A DNA stretch of 64,000 nucleotides from Torymus aiolomorphi (Eukaryota > Arthropoda > Insecta > Hymenoptera > Torymidae): assembly GCA_036365515.1 (NCBI GenBank), contig CM070873.1, positions 227,059,876 through 227,123,875 of the forward strand. Direction: 5' to 3'. Each line of letters starts with the position of its first letter. Position 1 is the stretch's first letter. Below are positions 62,537-64,000 of the stretch, piece after piece. The notes beneath the pieces were generated by a model. That model ran no database searches. It saw only the letters and a list, made by a program, of their open reading frames with translations, and was not told the origin of the DNA. Position numbers and translations under genes: made by a program.

Positions 62537-64000
62537 TACTTTACTGGTTTATTATACCTATATGAAATTACTTTATTAACTGTAAATCATAATCGATATT
62601 GTACATTGATGAATATATTGATAAATGATATGAACATAAAATAGATTTTATCAATTACGAGGAGAATTTGCATTTAGCAAATAGTGCAGCTTGTATCTTC
62701 ATTGCTACCTACTTTATAAAGTAAAATTTAAGTTTTTTTTTTAAATCTTGATGAACAAACAGAAATACATGTAAGCAATCGTATAGTGAAGAAACAAAAT
62801 TTGTAATATTTCATTTATTATATGCATATATGATATTTTTCTATTTTCTTGAGCTATGCAATATTAGAACTTCTGAAACATCAATTTCGCAAGCCTCGTA
62901 TAAGATTTCGTAAACCGAATTTCACCCATCGAACTCATGAATCCTGACATTTGACACTAATATAATTACAATACTCGATCCACAGTAAGTAGACGTGGTT
63001 TGAATATGTACCGCGGAAACTTCCACGTCAGAAACCATCGTGTACAATTTCCTTAAAGTTTAATGATAAAAAAAAAATTATTTATCAATCATACGGAAAT
63101 CCTTATTCTATACAAGAAGATTGGCACTTCATGTATAAAAATACTAAAGTATCGATATCTCTTAAAAAGATACGCCAAACACAAACGTTTCTCAAGTAAA
63201 TAGACACCTATTAATTTATATCCCGCGGTAAACGAAACCTAATTAATAAGGAACTGCGAAAGCGGAAAACGGGGCTGCGGTCAACATAAAGCGAAAGAAG
63301 AGTGGAATACCTATAATTTGCCTGTCTAGAGAAACCAACCGTTTAAATTGAAATTCCCCTCCAGTTCCTTTGGGGGAGAGAAATCGCCGCCACGCGCAAG
63401 GGAAGAGAGATAGAAAGACGAAGGACGGAGAGTATAGGACCTTTCAAAGCGCCGGCAATGTGACTCTTCAAGGCATTTTCCGCGAGGAGTGCGATACGAC
63501 TTCTCGCACCCGCGCTAATGGGGGCAAGTATATACTTATAGCGTGGTCCACGTGATGTATAAAGGTCGACCGTGATTTGATGTCCTGCGTCCCGGCACGT
63601 TCCAACTCCCTCTAATAAAGATCGGGTGATGCTTCAATTATCGCTCTTTATGCGTTCACTCGCTTAACGTGATACTTGCAAGTGTATTGCAAAGTAAACG
63701 GATTTCGTGGTATAATGAAATAAAGACAGAATTAATTTTGCTTCTCAAACATTTTCATAAAGTTTTATATACTCAATAAAAAATCACGCATTATTTATCA
63801 ATAATAACGTCCTTTAAAATATTATGATAATTCCCTTAAAAATACTAGAGTACAATGAACGGCAATACATCAACTTGTGAACAGATTGAACTGACCCCGC
63901 CAAAAGCTCGCTTGCTTTTTCTCTTGGTAGAACTTCCCAGAAAGAACTCCTATCTGTCATAGTCGAGCCATCTTATTCAGCGCCAGCGCCCCGCCACGTA
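62537..64000. other. Gene-less stretch with a promoter-like site
   Basis: AT-rich to about 63.2 kb, then GC-richer from 63.23 kb. No domain-bearing frame. The promoter-like motif pair is listed separately. Confidence 0.3.
63545..63600 (+). promoter_or_regulatory. E-box plus TATA box
   Basis: CACGTG at 63549-63554 is followed by TATAAAGG at 63558-63565 in a GC-richer block. This fits a plus-strand promoter with a start near 63590. No coding exon is seen before the window ends. Confidence 0.35.

Overview
The window is nuclear DNA of an insect, most likely a hymenopteran (wasp, ant or bee). It has an AT-rich background broken by CpG-rich islands. Its seven-exon vesicular glutamate transporter gene is of insect type. 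Old mobile elements common in hymenopteran genomes are present: a Polinton/Maverick, pogo-like transposons, a Mutator-like element and a Penelope-like element. The order is inference from gene and repeat content, not proven.

Region 1 (about 0.5-29 kb) is a graveyard of mobile DNA. It holds a broken Polinton (integrase, an unassigned conserved protein, a minor virion-like protein and the major capsid protein, 0.52-3.5 kb). The capsid gene runs into a 0.7-kb palindrome carrying a 28-bp minisatellite. Next come a retroelement zinc-knuckle fragment (7.3 kb), a pogo-like transposase relic (9.9-11.4 kb), a Penelope GIY-YIG fragment between inverted LTR-like arms (12.7-13.6 kb), a Mutator-like fragment (18.45-19.09 kb) and a second pogo-like copy that keeps a 76-bp intron (23.7-25.35 kb). 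Two diverged copies of an unnamed repeat (15.34-15.96 kb and, inverted, 26.44-28.65 kb) act as empty and filled sites. They reveal a nested 1.25-kb terminal-inverted-repeat element and a 0.23-kb double-hairpin element.

Region 2 (29-35.3 kb) is AT-rich, without genes or recognisable transposons, and is enriched for the octamer ACTTTCAT. It lies downstream of the transporter gene.

Region 3 (35.3-41.2 kb) is the best gene: a complete minus-strand VGLUT (SLC17 family; 689 residues with consistent intron phases) plus a 5' untranslated exon portion and an upstream CpG-rich promoter-like region. About 330 bp of that upstream region has a diverged copy at 26.1 kb.

Region 4 (41-52.8 kb) has CpG-rich islands, long GA/CT and GT microsatellites and small terminal-inverted-repeat elements, but no coding gene I can support.

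Region 5 (52.9-57.1 kb) is a minus-strand gene of unknown function with at least four phase-consistent exons. It encodes a long Cys/Lys/Glu-rich protein with four 23-residue repeats, several short T-Q-T-like motifs and an Arg-rich C-terminus. Its 5' end is not resolved.

Region 6 (57-64 kb) has a 155-bp CT array, three promoter-like sites with TATA boxes, one small putative two-exon gene (61.37-61.76 kb) and a near-perfect 159-bp palindrome at 62.4 kb. No tRNA, rRNA or CRISPR was seen.
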